Assembly (NCBI GenBank): GCA_037440925.1
Contig: JBBITF010000011.1
Coordinates: 1-64,000 of the forward strand
Direction of reading: 5' to 3'
Source: JAABUE01 sp037440925
GTDB taxonomy: Bacteria > Chloroflexota > Anaerolineae > Anaerolineales > Villigracilaceae
DNA length: 64,000 bases
The notes under the pieces: model-generated
Database searches by the model: none
What the model was told of the DNA's origin: nothing
What the model saw: only the letters and a program-made list of their open reading frames with translations
Part shown: positions 1 to 8,042 of the stretch, piece after piece
Layout of the letters: each line of letters starts with the position of its first letter
How positions within the stretch are numbered: position 1 is the stretch's first letter
Translations under genes and position numbers: made by a program

Positions 1-36
1 CAGCCTTTTCCTCATCATCTCTTCGCAGATACTTGA

Positions 37-296
37 GATGTGGGCAATCACCAGTGTAACAGCTATATGCAGCCCGTCGTCTCTGTTGGTGATTGCCCAC
101 AAGGGAGGCATGTGCGGATTTGACAATCCGCACGAGCAAAAAAATGGCGGCTTGAAAACCGCTGGCTTGGTTTGCTTCCGCTGGCTTGGATTGCCAAATC
201 CAAGCCCCTTGCTGGCGGAGCGCTCGAAAGCATTTACCTAAACTTACATCGTAATTTTAGAGAATACGCCCTGCCCTCAAGATGTGGGCAATCACC
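37..296. repeat. Cluster of perfect inverted repeats plus a 16-nt direct repeat
   Basis: GTGGGCAATCACCA (40-53) is inverted perfectly at 87-100. TGCGGATT (113-120) pairs with AATCCGCA (125-132). GGCTTGGATT (183-192) pairs with AATCCAAGCC (197-206). The 16-mer GATGTGGGCAATCACC occurs at 37-52 and again at 281-296. The pattern suggests several copies of small palindromic repeat elements side by side. Confidence 0.75.
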
Positions 297-397
297 TGTT
301 GTCTCCGTCCTTGCTTCTTTGGGAGGACTATTTTATACTCCTGGCGATGGCTGAATACTCGACAATGTTCGATTAAACATTTGTTCTGGTAAATCGC

Positions 398-500
398 CCT
401 CACCCCGGCCCTCTCCCGGCGGGAGAGGGGGCAAATCGCTTGAATTTTCGCATCATCCCCTCTCCCTTTGGTAGTCGAGCTTGTCGAGACCTGGGAGAGG
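398..500. repeat. GC-rich palindromic repeat (CCCTCTCCC/GGGAGAGGG family), intergenic copy
   Basis: A CCCTCAC word is followed by CCCTCTCCC (409-417), loop ggc, GGGAGAGGG (421-429), and then a second palindrome CCTCTCCC (459-466) ... GGGAGAGG (493-500) enclosing a small TCGA-N5-TCGA hairpin. The same family sits in frame inside metH at three places, so this is the intergenic form of an element that also enters genes. Confidence 0.8.
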
Positions 501-576
501 ATTAGGGTAAGGGCCAAGAATAGAGCCACGAATGCTCGAATGGAACGCTATTCGTGAATTCGTGGGCATTCGTGAA

Positions 577-597
577 CGGTGGACGGTGGACGGTTTG
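577..597. repeat. Short heptamer word array (CGGTGGA type)
   Basis: Three phased heptamers CGGTGGA, CGGTGGA, CGGTTTG. They belong to the same class of 7-nt periodic word arrays seen elsewhere in this window. Just upstream (about 520-575) the words ATTCGTG and CACGAAT occur several times in both orientations. Confidence 0.6.
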
Positions 598-653
598 CCA
601 TCAGAAAAGATTCGCGTAGGTAATTACATTACTCTGCAGTAAAACATTTGGCT

Positions 654-716
654 GCGGCTGGAGGCCGCGCTATGGACTCCGAAGTCTCAAGACTTCGGAC
701 GAAATCAGGAGATTTC
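654..716. repeat. Compound hairpin element upstream of the TerC-like gene
   Basis: A GC-rich hairpin (ctgcggctggaggccgc) precedes TCCGAAGTCT (678-687)/AGACTTCGGA (690-699) with a 2-nt loop and GAAATC (701-706)/GATTTC (711-716) with a 4-nt loop. The string ggaggccgcgctatg recurs near 26996-27010, so this is a dispersed repeat and need not be a regulator. Confidence 0.6.
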
Positions 717-766
717 GCACTCCAGAAACGTTATCTAAACAACATTGGTATAAGGAGAACTCAACG

Positions 767-1525
767 ATGGAATGGATCACTCAGCCCGAATCCTGGATTG
801 CTTTTCTGACGCTGGTGGCGTTGGAACTCGTCTTGGGGGTAGATAACATCATCTTCATCTCCATTCTAACCGGCAAACTGCCGGTCAATCAGCAGCAACG
901 GGCGCGCACCACCGGCATCTCGCTGGCAGTTGTCTCGCGCATTTTGCTGCTACTTTCCATCTCGTGGATCATTCGTTTGGAAGAACCGCTTTTCAGGCTA
1001 TTCTCGATTGAGGTAACCGGTCACGACCTGATTTTGCTGGCAGGCGGTCTGTTCTTGATGGCAAAAGCCACCTTCGAGATCCATCAAAAATTGGAAGGAA
1101 AAGAGGGGCATCGTTCTGCCAGGGTTGCAGCCACCTTTACCAGCGTTATCGTGCAAGTCTTATTGCTGGATGTAGTCTTCTCCCTGGACTCGGTCATTAC
1201 TGCCGTCGGCATGGTCAACGAGATTGGCATCATGATTCTGGCAGTCATCGCTGCGGCCGGCATGATGATCTTTGCCTCCAAACCTATCGGCGATTTCGTA
1301 GAAGCACATCCCACCATCAAAATGCTGGCGTTGAGTTTTCTGCTCATGATTGGCTTCACATTGATTGTAGAAGGCCTACACCAACACATCCCCAAAGGCT
1401 ACATTTACTTTGCCATGGGCTTTTCGGTCTTCGTTGAAATGCTCAACTTGCGCCTGCGCCGCATGGAAGTCGAGCCGGTCAAACTGCGACAGGCATACAC
1501 GAAGGAAACCAAGAGAACCGCTTAA
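767..1525 (+). CDS. TerC-family integral membrane protein
   Basis: TerC/Alx family inner-membrane protein of 252 aa; family members are linked to tellurite resistance or, in better studied cases, to Mn2+ export and metalation of secreted proteins. The sequence has about seven hydrophobic helices and the two diagnostic acidic motifs: ELVLGVDN near residues 20-27 and DVVFSLDSV near residues 135-143, whose Asp residues are thought to bind metal. The start is backed by AGGAG ten bases upstream (ataaggagaactcaacg). It is convergent with the next gene and overlaps its stop by four bases. Assignment to the family is firm; the transported ion is inference. Confidence 0.93.
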   Translation: MEWITQPESWIAFLTLVALELVLGVDNIIFISILTGKLPVNQQQRARTTGISLAVVSRILLLLSISWIIRLEEPLFRLFSIEVTGHDLILLAGGLFLMAKATFEIHQKLEGKEGHRSARVAATFTSVIVQVLLLDVVFSLDSVITAVGMVNEIGIMILAVIAAAGMMIFASKPIGDFVEAHPTIKMLALSFLLMIGFTLIVEGLHQHIPKGYIYFAMGFSVFVEMLNLRLRRMEVEPVKLRQAYTKETKRTA

Positions 1526-2529
1526 GGCCGCAGGATGTACTGCCACCAGTTATTATGGACGCCGTTTTGCCTACCGTTGACATGCGGGAGGTGCTTGAGC
1601 CACCACTGGTGATGAAGACGGATATCGCCGTTGCCCCATTCGCTCGCGCTCACTTCACGGATGTCGCCCTTGAAGTTCGGAAAATTCAACAACCAGTCGT
1701 AACACTCGCTCCGAACAGGAGTGGGGTTGTCCCAATCATAGTCGCGCTCACTGTTGGGGGCAAAATGAATGCTGCCCACCGCCGCCCGGCCAGGAGCAAT
1801 TTTCTCGTAACGCACAAAGCGCTGCCACAGGTTGGCCTCTCCGTTCAGATGTTCAAAGGTCTTGGCAAGAATGGACTCGGCGCGGTGGCCAAACGCTTCC
1901 AACATTTCGCCCACGCCGCGTTCATAGGAAAAGCCCATGATGACAAAGCGGCGGTTGGCAGCCTCTGTGTTCTTGAGGGCCGGCGCATTGCACCAAAAGG
2001 CTTTAGGGCCAGCCATGACGGACTCATAGAAGCCGGCATGAGGAAAATTGAACACCCACACTTCGTCTATTTCGTTCCGGGCAACGCGATGAAGCAAGTT
2101 AAACTGATTGAGGATAGCATAGTAATCTACCTCCTGCGGCATGTAGGGAGCGGTAACGCCGCGAAGAACGTCCAGGTAAGTGGTTGGGGTATAACGGAAA
2201 CCATCCACCTTGGCCGGGAATTCGTTGACATCTATGCGCTCGACCACCTGGTAGCGCGCCATGCCATGGCTGGTTTGCAGGATGTCGGCCATAAAACCGG
2301 TTGCCAGGTCTTCCACGCGCTGCCAGGCTTGCTGTTCCGATAGTTTTTTACCGCTTGCATCCATGACCGGGTCATAGACGATGACCAGCACCCGGTTAAC
2401 GCTGACCTGCGCCGGTTCTGCCGCATCATTTGCCGGAACGGGAGCCGGCGAGGGGGGCTCAGGCTTTTTCTTGCCGAAGAGGGAGGCGATGAACTCCAGC
2501 AATGAGCGCAGCAAATTTTTGTCTGCCAT
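1522..2529 (-). CDS. Conserved hypothetical protein, function unknown
   Basis: A 335-aa protein I cannot assign. Residues 5-20 could form an amphipathic or membrane-associated helix, followed by a KKKPEPPSPAPVP linker (about 20-40). The rest reads as a compact soluble domain beginning VNRVLVIVYDPV and ending in a Trp-rich tail with QWWLKHLPH and HNNWWQYILRP. A segment GVGEMLEAFGHRAESIL (about residue 205-222) carries conserved-looking Glu, His and Arg residues. AGGAG lies just upstream of the start. Base composition and codon use resemble the neighbours. It could be an extracytoplasmic or metal-dependent hydrolase, but nothing in the sequence proves that. Confidence 0.75.
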   Translation of the reverse strand: MADKNLLRSLLEFIASLFGKKKPEPPSPAPVPANDAAEPAQVSVNRVLVIVYDPVMDASGKKLSEQQAWQRVEDLATGFMADILQTSHGMARYQVVERIDVNEFPAKVDGFRYTPTTYLDVLRGVTAPYMPQEVDYYAILNQFNLLHRVARNEIDEVWVFNFPHAGFYESVMAGPKAFWCNAPALKNTEAANRRFVIMGFSYERGVGEMLEAFGHRAESILAKTFEHLNGEANLWQRFVRYEKIAPGRAAVGSIHFAPNSERDYDWDNPTPVRSECYDWLLNFPNFKGDIREVSASEWGNGDIRLHHQWWLKHLPHVNGRQNGVHNNWWQYILRP

Positions 2530-2559
2530 AGAACACTCCTTGCAACATCAACTCAAAAA

Positions 2560-4989
2560 TCAAGGCACGCCCGCTGCAAAATACACTTGATCCCTGACCG
2601 CCAGGAACAGGACGCCATTGGGATTGACCGTCATAGCGCCGGCCGGGGCGCGCGGGATAGGATTGCTACGCCCCGGCGCTGGCCGCAGTTGAGATTGCAA
2701 CTCTAACGAGCGCGTGCCAATGCGAAAGATGCCTTGCGTGTTGGCATCCAACAACAAAAGAGAGGCGTCTGGCATGGCAGCCAATTGCATTTGGGTGAAA
2801 TTGGCCTGCGCAAACACATCCAGCCCCTCATAGGCTTGGAATTTATTGACGAGAACGGCAGGATCCACACAGCGGGTTGGCGAAGCCTGCACGCGGCTGT
2901 AAGAGCAAGTAGATAGATGCCCATCGGCGTGCAACAAGAACAATTCATCGCCATTGACCGCCAAATCAATGGAATCTTCGATTTGCGGAATTTGGCCGCC
3001 AAAGAAAAAGTAGGGGCGATCTACGAAAGAGGCGTCTTTGCCTACATACACCCAAATGGCGCGCGAGGCGGCATCCAGCACATATAAATTGCCGTTATCC
3101 AGCGTAAAACCGGTCACACGCCCCCAATTCGTATCCGGCACAGGTAAGGGAATGGCCTGAGGCAACAACCCCGGCGCACAATACAACAGATTCCCAGCGG
3201 CATCTATACCCAAGACCGCCGCATCGAGCGCATTCAAGCGCGGCAGGATGAGAATATCTACCAAGGGGTTGACCTGGTAACTCCCATACACGCCCGGCTC
3301 ACAGCGGAAGGCGCTATCCAGTTCGAATTCGTCGCCCACCTGAGCAATCCGCAGCACACGACCTTTTTCCGCATCCAGCAGATACAGATCGCTCTCATTG
3401 GCAGCCATACGACTGATTTGCGCGCGCAGACTAACCCCCAGCAAAGGATAGAATTCCAAACGTTGAATCCCCAGCAGCGCGTCCAATTTGCTTTGCGCTT
3501 CTTGGCGCAAGGCTTTGGACTCGGGCGTAGGATCGCGATATGCTTCGGCTTTGTCAAGGAAGAAAAGCGTCAACTGCCAGCCATCGCGCTGACGAGCCAA
3601 ATCGTTTGCGTTGACAGCCTGTTCACGCGCTGCCTGAGCCTGCAAGAAATAATGATCGTATTGGTAACTTCGTCCAAACCGCAGATAGATGGTGCTGCCG
3701 ACCGCCACCACAAGCAGCGGCACAATGACAGCGATAAGGAACATCAACCAGCCTGGCGAAACCGCTGAGGTTGATTCGCCGGGCAATAGGTTGGGTAAAA
3801 ATCTTTGCAAACCACGCGACAGCCCCTCGCTGATATGCCGCCAGGCGCGAATACCGCTCACCAGCAGACGAGCCGCCTGACGAGCAGCCTCCGGCGGCTG
3901 AGGCGGCTGCTTTGGCTCGCCCATGATTGGCTCATCCATTTCCTGTATGAAGGGCGCTTTCACTGTGTCCTGAGCAGGAGTTTCGGCTGCCGATGGCAGA
4001 GGAGCGCGCGGGATAGAGGCCGGGAAGTGCGGCGCAAGTCTCCCGTCTGGAGAATATTCCGACTCGCGCGGCTGTGGGGGAATGGCATAAGCCGACGGCG
4101 CCTCTATGGGAGCGGCTGGCTGGTCAGAGGCCGTTGGCGCAACAGGTTCGCGGGAAACAGGCGAAAGCCAATGAGCCGCGTCAGAGGCCGGCGGAAGGGG
4201 CTGGGAGGCAGACTCAGGCTCAGAGCGCGGAGGCAAGTTTTCCGTCCCGGCCAGAGGCGCAGGCGCGTTCTCCGTGAACGAAAGTTTCTCAGAGGGCAAA
4301 GGTCGCAGGACAATCAGGTTGCCGCTTCCCTCTTGCGCCTGGATCAGAACAGCATTCACATCTCCAGGCGCCAGCGTGAACAACCGCCGCCGAATCGCTT
4401 CCAGCGAGGCGGGACCACTATCTCCGCGTAAGGCTTGCTCCCACCTCTGCGGCGGTTTAGCGGAAAATAGAAGCCGGTCGCCAGGCTGCAATTCGGCCTG
4501 GCTGAACTGATAAACGGCGGTCTGCCCCAAACCAAGACCGCGCCCCGAAAGCGCCGGATCGAACCATTCACGAAGACCCTGGCGCCCCAACAAGAAAGTG
4601 TGCATAGGGCCAGATTGCAGCATGGTACAACTCTGCGCGCGTAAAACAGCCAGCGTCAACCAACCCACCGCCGATTGTCCGCTGCCAGAAGCGGCCAGGT
4701 TGCGCTCTAACAACACATGGTTGAGCAACTCGCAGGCAGCGCGCATGGCCGATGTCAGCGCGCCGGGAGTCTCGAAGAAACGGCTGGCAGCCAAACTGGT
4801 GAATTGCAAATATTCGGCAGTGCTGAAAGCGAACTGACCAGACAAAAGCAAGTAGATTACCAGGCGGTCGTTTTCGCGCCCACGCGCCGTTTTTTGAGGC
4901 GGGGTCATTGCCAGCAAGCCAGGTAAAACCGCCAATTCCTGCTTGTTCAGGCGGTAGAGAGGGAGGAGGGTCAAATCGAGTGTGGTCAC
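2560..4989 (-). CDS. PP2C-like domain, transmembrane helix and beta-propeller-like C-terminus
   Basis: An 809-aa protein in three parts. Residues 1-245 resemble a PP2C-type Ser/Thr phosphatase fold (GWLTLAVLRAQSCTML, AELQPGDRLLFSAKPP, and DVNAVLIQAQ near the end), but the metal-binding DGMGG-type motif and the usual N-terminal Asp are absent, so it may be a catalytically dead sensor. Residues 250-375 are a Pro/Ala/Glu-rich linker. A single membrane helix lies near 410-432 (FLIAVIVPLLVVAVG). Residues 440-809 contain blade-like repeats such as LYLLDAEKGRVLRI and LLLLDANTQGIFRI, typical of an NHL/SMP-30-like propeller outside the membrane. A Ser/Thr kinase fragment occurs at the far end of the window. 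The architecture is clear; the function is inferred. Confidence 0.7.
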   Translation of the reverse strand: MTTLDLTLLPLYRLNKQELAVLPGLLAMTPPQKTARGRENDRLVIYLLLSGQFAFSTAEYLQFTSLAASRFFETPGALTSAMRAACELLNHVLLERNLAASGSGQSAVGWLTLAVLRAQSCTMLQSGPMHTFLLGRQGLREWFDPALSGRGLGLGQTAVYQFSQAELQPGDRLLFSAKPPQRWEQALRGDSGPASLEAIRRRLFTLAPGDVNAVLIQAQEGSGNLIVLRPLPSEKLSFTENAPAPLAGTENLPPRSEPESASQPLPPASDAAHWLSPVSREPVAPTASDQPAAPIEAPSAYAIPPQPRESEYSPDGRLAPHFPASIPRAPLPSAAETPAQDTVKAPFIQEMDEPIMGEPKQPPQPPEAARQAARLLVSGIRAWRHISEGLSRGLQRFLPNLLPGESTSAVSPGWLMFLIAVIVPLLVVAVGSTIYLRFGRSYQYDHYFLQAQAAREQAVNANDLARQRDGWQLTLFFLDKAEAYRDPTPESKALRQEAQSKLDALLGIQRLEFYPLLGVSLRAQISRMAANESDLYLLDAEKGRVLRIAQVGDEFELDSAFRCEPGVYGSYQVNPLVDILILPRLNALDAAVLGIDAAGNLLYCAPGLLPQAIPLPVPDTNWGRVTGFTLDNGNLYVLDAASRAIWVYVGKDASFVDRPYFFFGGQIPQIEDSIDLAVNGDELFLLHADGHLSTCSYSRVQASPTRCVDPAVLVNKFQAYEGLDVFAQANFTQMQLAAMPDASLLLLDANTQGIFRIGTRSLELQSQLRPAPGRSNPIPRAPAGAMTVNPNGVLFLAVRDQVYFAAGVP

Positions 4990-5062
4990 GGCGTAAGAAA
5001 GCGGGGTAGACTCCCATCATTATACTGGTAAAATCCAGCAGAATGAATATCGTCGAAACAAT

Positions 5063-6079
5063 ATGAATTTCACCTTTCACACAGATTTCTCTAGCCTCGA
5101 GCCGGCGCAATGGAACGCGTTACTGGCCGAAAGCATAACCAACGTCCCCTTCCTGCGTTACGAATATCTCAATGCGTGGTGGGCAACGCGCGGCGGCGGC
5201 GAGTGGCCGCAAGCCGAACTGGCGCTGCTCTCGGCTCACGAAGGCGGTCAACTGATTGGAATTGCTCCCCTCTTCCTGGCCGAACATGAAGGCCGCCGGG
5301 CGCTCCTGCTGCTCGGCAGCATCGAAATTTCGGACTATCTGGATTTGATTGTACGACCAGACGACCTGCCCCGCTTCCTCCCTGCTCTGCTGGACGCGCT
5401 CGCCTCTTCCTACGCCTCGGCCGGGGGAGGCTTCGATTGGTATAACCTACCCGAGGCCTCTCTCACACTCCCCGCCCTGCGCGCCGAGTCGGCCCGGCGC
5501 GGCTGGGAGTACCGCGAGGAAATCTACCGCCCTACCCCTTACATTCCTTTGCCCGGCAACTTTGAAACCTACCTGGCCAGCATAGACAAGAAGCAGCGTC
5601 ATGAAATCCGTCGCAAAATGCGCCGCGCCGAGGAAAGCGGCCAAAACGTGCGCTGGTACATCGTCAACGACGAGGCCGCGTTAGACGCCGAAGCCGAAGC
5701 CTGCTGCCGCCTGATGGCGCAAGACCCGGCCAAGCAAGCCTTTTTGACTCAAACCATGCGCTCCCAGATGAAAGCGATGATGCACGCCGCGTTCAAGGAG
5801 GGCTACCTGCAACTGGCCTTTATGGAAGTAGACGGCCAGAAAGCCGCCGGTTACCTCAACTTTGACTATGGCGGACGCATCTGGGTTTATAATTCTGGCC
5901 TTGACCCAAAATTCCGCGATCTCTCGCCCGGCTGGGTGCTGCTCGGCTACCTGCTGCAATGGGCCAACGAACATGGCCGCCGTGAATTCGACTTCATGCG
6001 CGGCGACGAGGAGTATAAATATCGCTTTGGGGCGGTGAACCGCTATGTTATGCGGGCGCAGTTTGGCTGGAAACTCTAG
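5063..6079 (+). CDS. GNAT-fold (BioF2-like/FemAB-like) acyltransferase
   Basis: A 338-aa protein of the Acetyltransf_6 / BioF2-like group, related to FemAB-type GNAT enzymes that act in polysaccharide or lipid assembly. The N-terminal half includes a hydrophobic strand region (ALLSAHEGGQLIGIAPLFL). The C-terminal GNAT half holds KKQRHEIRRKMRRAEE near 173-190, QLAFMEVDGQKAAGYLNFDYG near 250-270 and the end motif REFDFMRGDEEYKYRFG. It is followed after 17 nt by a GT4 glycosyltransferase on the same strand, which supports a role in a surface glycan. The acyl donor and acceptor are unknown. Confidence 0.82.
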   Translation: MNFTFHTDFSSLEPAQWNALLAESITNVPFLRYEYLNAWWATRGGGEWPQAELALLSAHEGGQLIGIAPLFLAEHEGRRALLLLGSIEISDYLDLIVRPDDLPRFLPALLDALASSYASAGGGFDWYNLPEASLTLPALRAESARRGWEYREEIYRPTPYIPLPGNFETYLASIDKKQRHEIRRKMRRAEESGQNVRWYIVNDEAALDAEAEACCRLMAQDPAKQAFLTQTMRSQMKAMMHAAFKEGYLQLAFMEVDGQKAAGYLNFDYGGRIWVYNSGLDPKFRDLSPGWVLLGYLLQWANEHGRREFDFMRGDEEYKYRFGAVNRYVMRAQFGWKL

Positions 6080-6096
6080 AACATAACTTTCCCCTC

Positions 6097-7293
6097 ATGA
6101 AGATACTCACCGTCTTGACCTATTATCGCCCGCACACCTCCGGCCTGACCATCTATGCCGAACGGCTGGCGCGCGCTTTTGCCAGGCGCGGCCATGCCGT
6201 GACCGTGATGACCACCCAGTACGACAAGTCTCTGCCGCGCGAGGAAATGATCGAGGGCGTGCGCGTCATCCGCGTGCCGGTCGCCTTCCGCCTGAGCAAG
6301 GGCGTCATCGCGCCTACTTTTGGCTGGGTAGCCACCCAACTTGTTGCCCGTCATGATGTCGTCCAGATGCACCTGCCACAGTTCGACGCGCCGGGCGTGG
6401 CTTTCCGCGGGCGGCTGTTTGGCAAGCCAGCCGTGCTGACCTATCACTGCGACCTGCAACTCCCCAACAGCCTGTTCAACCGCTTCGTCAACCTGGTGGT
6501 AGATTTCCAGAACCACATGGCGGGGCTGTTAGCCAACCATATTGTTACCTACACGCAAGACTACGCCGATTATTCCCCTTATCTTTCCCGCTTCGCCTCC
6601 AAACTGACTCCCATCCTGCCGCCGGTTGAGTTGCCCGACCCACTTCCCGGCGCCATCCAGGCCTTTGCGGAGGAACACCGCCTCCAGGAACGCCGTCCTG
6701 TCATCGGTATGGCGGCGCGCTTTGCCAGCGAAAAGGGCGTGGAAGTGCTCTTGGAAGCCCTGCCCGCCATCCTCGAAAAATATCCTAAAGCGCAGGTATT
6801 GTTTGCCGGCCAATACCAAAATGTATGGGGCGAGCAGGCGTATGCCAGCAGGCTCATGCCGCGCATTCGGCAATACGAAGCCGAAGGTCATTGGAAGTTC
6901 CTAGGCGTGCTAGACCCGCAACAGATGGCAGCCTTCTATCCCAACCTGGACGTGCTGACCGTGCCTTCGCTCAATTCCACCGAGGCTTTTGGACTGGTGC
7001 AAATCGAAGCCATGCTCAATGGCGTGCCATGCGTGCCCTCGGCGCTGCCGGGCGTGCGCCAGCCAGTGTTGATGCACAAGATGGGGCGCATTTCCCAAAT
7101 CGGTGACCCGGCCAGTTTAGCGGAAGCCATCCTCGGCGTCCTGAGCGCAGCGGGAACCTGGCAGTGCAACCGGGCGGCGTTAGCGCGTCAATATGATCCC
7201 GACTCGATCGCGGCAGAATACGAAAAATTATTCCAAAAATTGATGGAAAAAAAACGTCACGGAATGACGCGGAAGCCTTCGTCGCGGAAGTGA
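6097..7293 (+). CDS. Glycosyltransferase family 4
   Basis: A 398-aa retaining GT4 glycosyltransferase with two Rossmann halves. The start MKILTVLTYYRPHTSG is the usual acceptor-domain opening, and GHAVTVMTTQY follows. The donor domain carries VIGMAARFASEKGVEVLLEA near residue 205 and SLNSTEAFGLVQIEAMLNG near residue 290, with the EAFGLVQIE motif that contacts the nucleotide sugar. It likely forms a unit with the preceding acyltransferase. The 3' end overlaps the convergent PIN gene by 37 nt. The sugar is unknown. Confidence 0.92.
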   Translation: MKILTVLTYYRPHTSGLTIYAERLARAFARRGHAVTVMTTQYDKSLPREEMIEGVRVIRVPVAFRLSKGVIAPTFGWVATQLVARHDVVQMHLPQFDAPGVAFRGRLFGKPAVLTYHCDLQLPNSLFNRFVNLVVDFQNHMAGLLANHIVTYTQDYADYSPYLSRFASKLTPILPPVELPDPLPGAIQAFAEEHRLQERRPVIGMAARFASEKGVEVLLEALPAILEKYPKAQVLFAGQYQNVWGEQAYASRLMPRIRQYEAEGHWKFLGVLDPQQMAAFYPNLDVLTVPSLNSTEAFGLVQIEAMLNGVPCVPSALPGVRQPVLMHKMGRISQIGDPASLAEAILGVLSAAGTWQCNRAALARQYDPDSIAAEYEKLFQKLMEKKRHGMTRKPSSRK

Positions 7294-7652
7294 GTGTCGA
7301 AGGTGAAGGCGGTCTCGATGTCCATGCGGCGCATGGTTTCAAAAGCGGAGCAGTCCACCAGGCTCAAGCGGCGACGGCCGGCAGTGAGAACGCGCTGGAC
7401 GGAGAGGATATGCTGCTCCTCGCCAACCCATTCGATTTCCAGAAACGGTAAGAGATTTTCCTGGAAATCACGCACTTTTCCAAGCCCAAGTCGGTTTTTA
7501 ACAAGGGCCATACTTTCTACGATCACATAGTTATTCGTCAATAATGTCCGGTCGTCTTCGATAAGCCCACCCCAACAAGCCCGAGCGCGTTGGCGGTTGG
7601 CATCGTTCATCGAAAGAACAGCCAAGAAAGCAGAACTATCCACGAAGATCAT
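7257..7652 (-). CDS. PIN-domain toxin (VapC-like)
   Basis: A 131-aa PIN-domain ribonuclease, probable toxin of a type II pair. The start chosen is the ATG at 7652, because MIFVDSSAFLAVL is the typical PIN beginning with the first catalytic Asp; the longer open frame only reads through the antitoxin. Further acidic residues occur in VIVESMALV and SLVDCSAFETM, and ETAFTFDTHFRDEGF closes the active site. It overlaps the upstream antitoxin by 17 nt, a common arrangement. The cleaved RNA cannot be predicted. Confidence 0.88.
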   Translation of the reverse strand: MIFVDSSAFLAVLSMNDANRQRARACWGGLIEDDRTLLTNNYVIVESMALVKNRLGLGKVRDFQENLLPFLEIEWVGEEQHILSVQRVLTAGRRRLSLVDCSAFETMRRMDIETAFTFDTHFRDEGFRVIP

Positions 7653-7926
7653 CTTCGATAGCCTGTACAAAGTATTCATCGTGATTGACAGAAACGTCCG
7701 TTTTGCCCTCGATATCCTGAAATTCGTCGGGATGCGAATCGATATAGTCCAGGAATGCCAGCGCTCTCTGGCGGGCTTGTTCCCGCTTGAGACGCCGGTC
7801 GGCGACAGCCACATACTGCGCCACGCTCTCGCGCACCAGGCTGGCAACGGAGGTCTTGCGCGCCCTGGCCAATTCTTTCAGCGCCTTTAGTTGCTCTTCG
7901 GTCAGTTGAACCATTGTGCGGATCAT
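7636..7926 (-). CDS. Ribbon-helix-helix antitoxin (VapB-like)
   Basis: A 96-aa antitoxin. The N-terminus MIRTMVQLTEEQLKALKELA followed by RKTSVASLVRESVAQYV matches the CopG/Arc ribbon-helix-helix fold, which binds DNA as a dimer and usually autoregulates the pair. The C-terminal tail (VNHDEYFVQAIEDDLRG) would wrap the PIN toxin. A GAGG ribosome-binding site lies five bases before the ATG. The pair sits between two glycan-related genes without sharing their strand. Confidence 0.85.
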   Translation of the reverse strand: MIRTMVQLTEEQLKALKELARARKTSVASLVRESVAQYVAVADRRLKREQARQRALAFLDYIDSHPDEFQDIEGKTDVSVNHDEYFVQAIEDDLRG

Positions 7927-8006
7927 AAGAACCTCGATTCTGCGGCTTTACGCTTATCCTCAGCGCGCTCCTTGCCGGGCGCAGCCCGGCGTTACAGCCT
8001 CAATAC

Positions 8007-8037
8007 TGCTATCATTTTTCGAAAAAGTGCTATCATT
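8007..8037 (+). promoter_or_regulatory. Duplicated TGCTATCATT -10 element before a methyltransferase
   Basis: TGCTATCATT occurs at 8007-8016 and at 8028-8037, separated by the palindrome TTTTTCGAAAAA. The second TATCAT (8031-8036) ends six bases before the ATG at 8043, which would give an essentially leaderless transcript. No good -35 box is visible. Confidence 0.4.
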
Positions 8038-8042
8038 ATACC

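Larger units (their letters stand above)
1..766. other. Intergenic region without a recognisable gene, dense in repeats
   Basis: I see no credible coding sequence here; the short open frames have no family resemblance. The stretch is a patchwork of inverted repeats (37-296), a GC-rich palindrome pair (398-500), a short heptamer array (577-597) and a compound hairpin (654-716), followed by the leader of the TerC-like gene. No yybP-ykoY manganese riboswitch, which often precedes terC-type genes, could be recognised by eye. Confidence 0.7.

Noticed and set aside
598..766. yybP-ykoY (Mn2+) riboswitch upstream of the TerC-like gene
   Set aside because: The conserved GGGGAGUA and CAUCGACC-type elements are absent; the hairpins are better explained as dispersed repeats.
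7653..7847. Longer start for the PIN toxin
   Set aside because: The extra 65 codons overlap the antitoxin gene in another frame; PIN proteins begin at MIFVDSSA.
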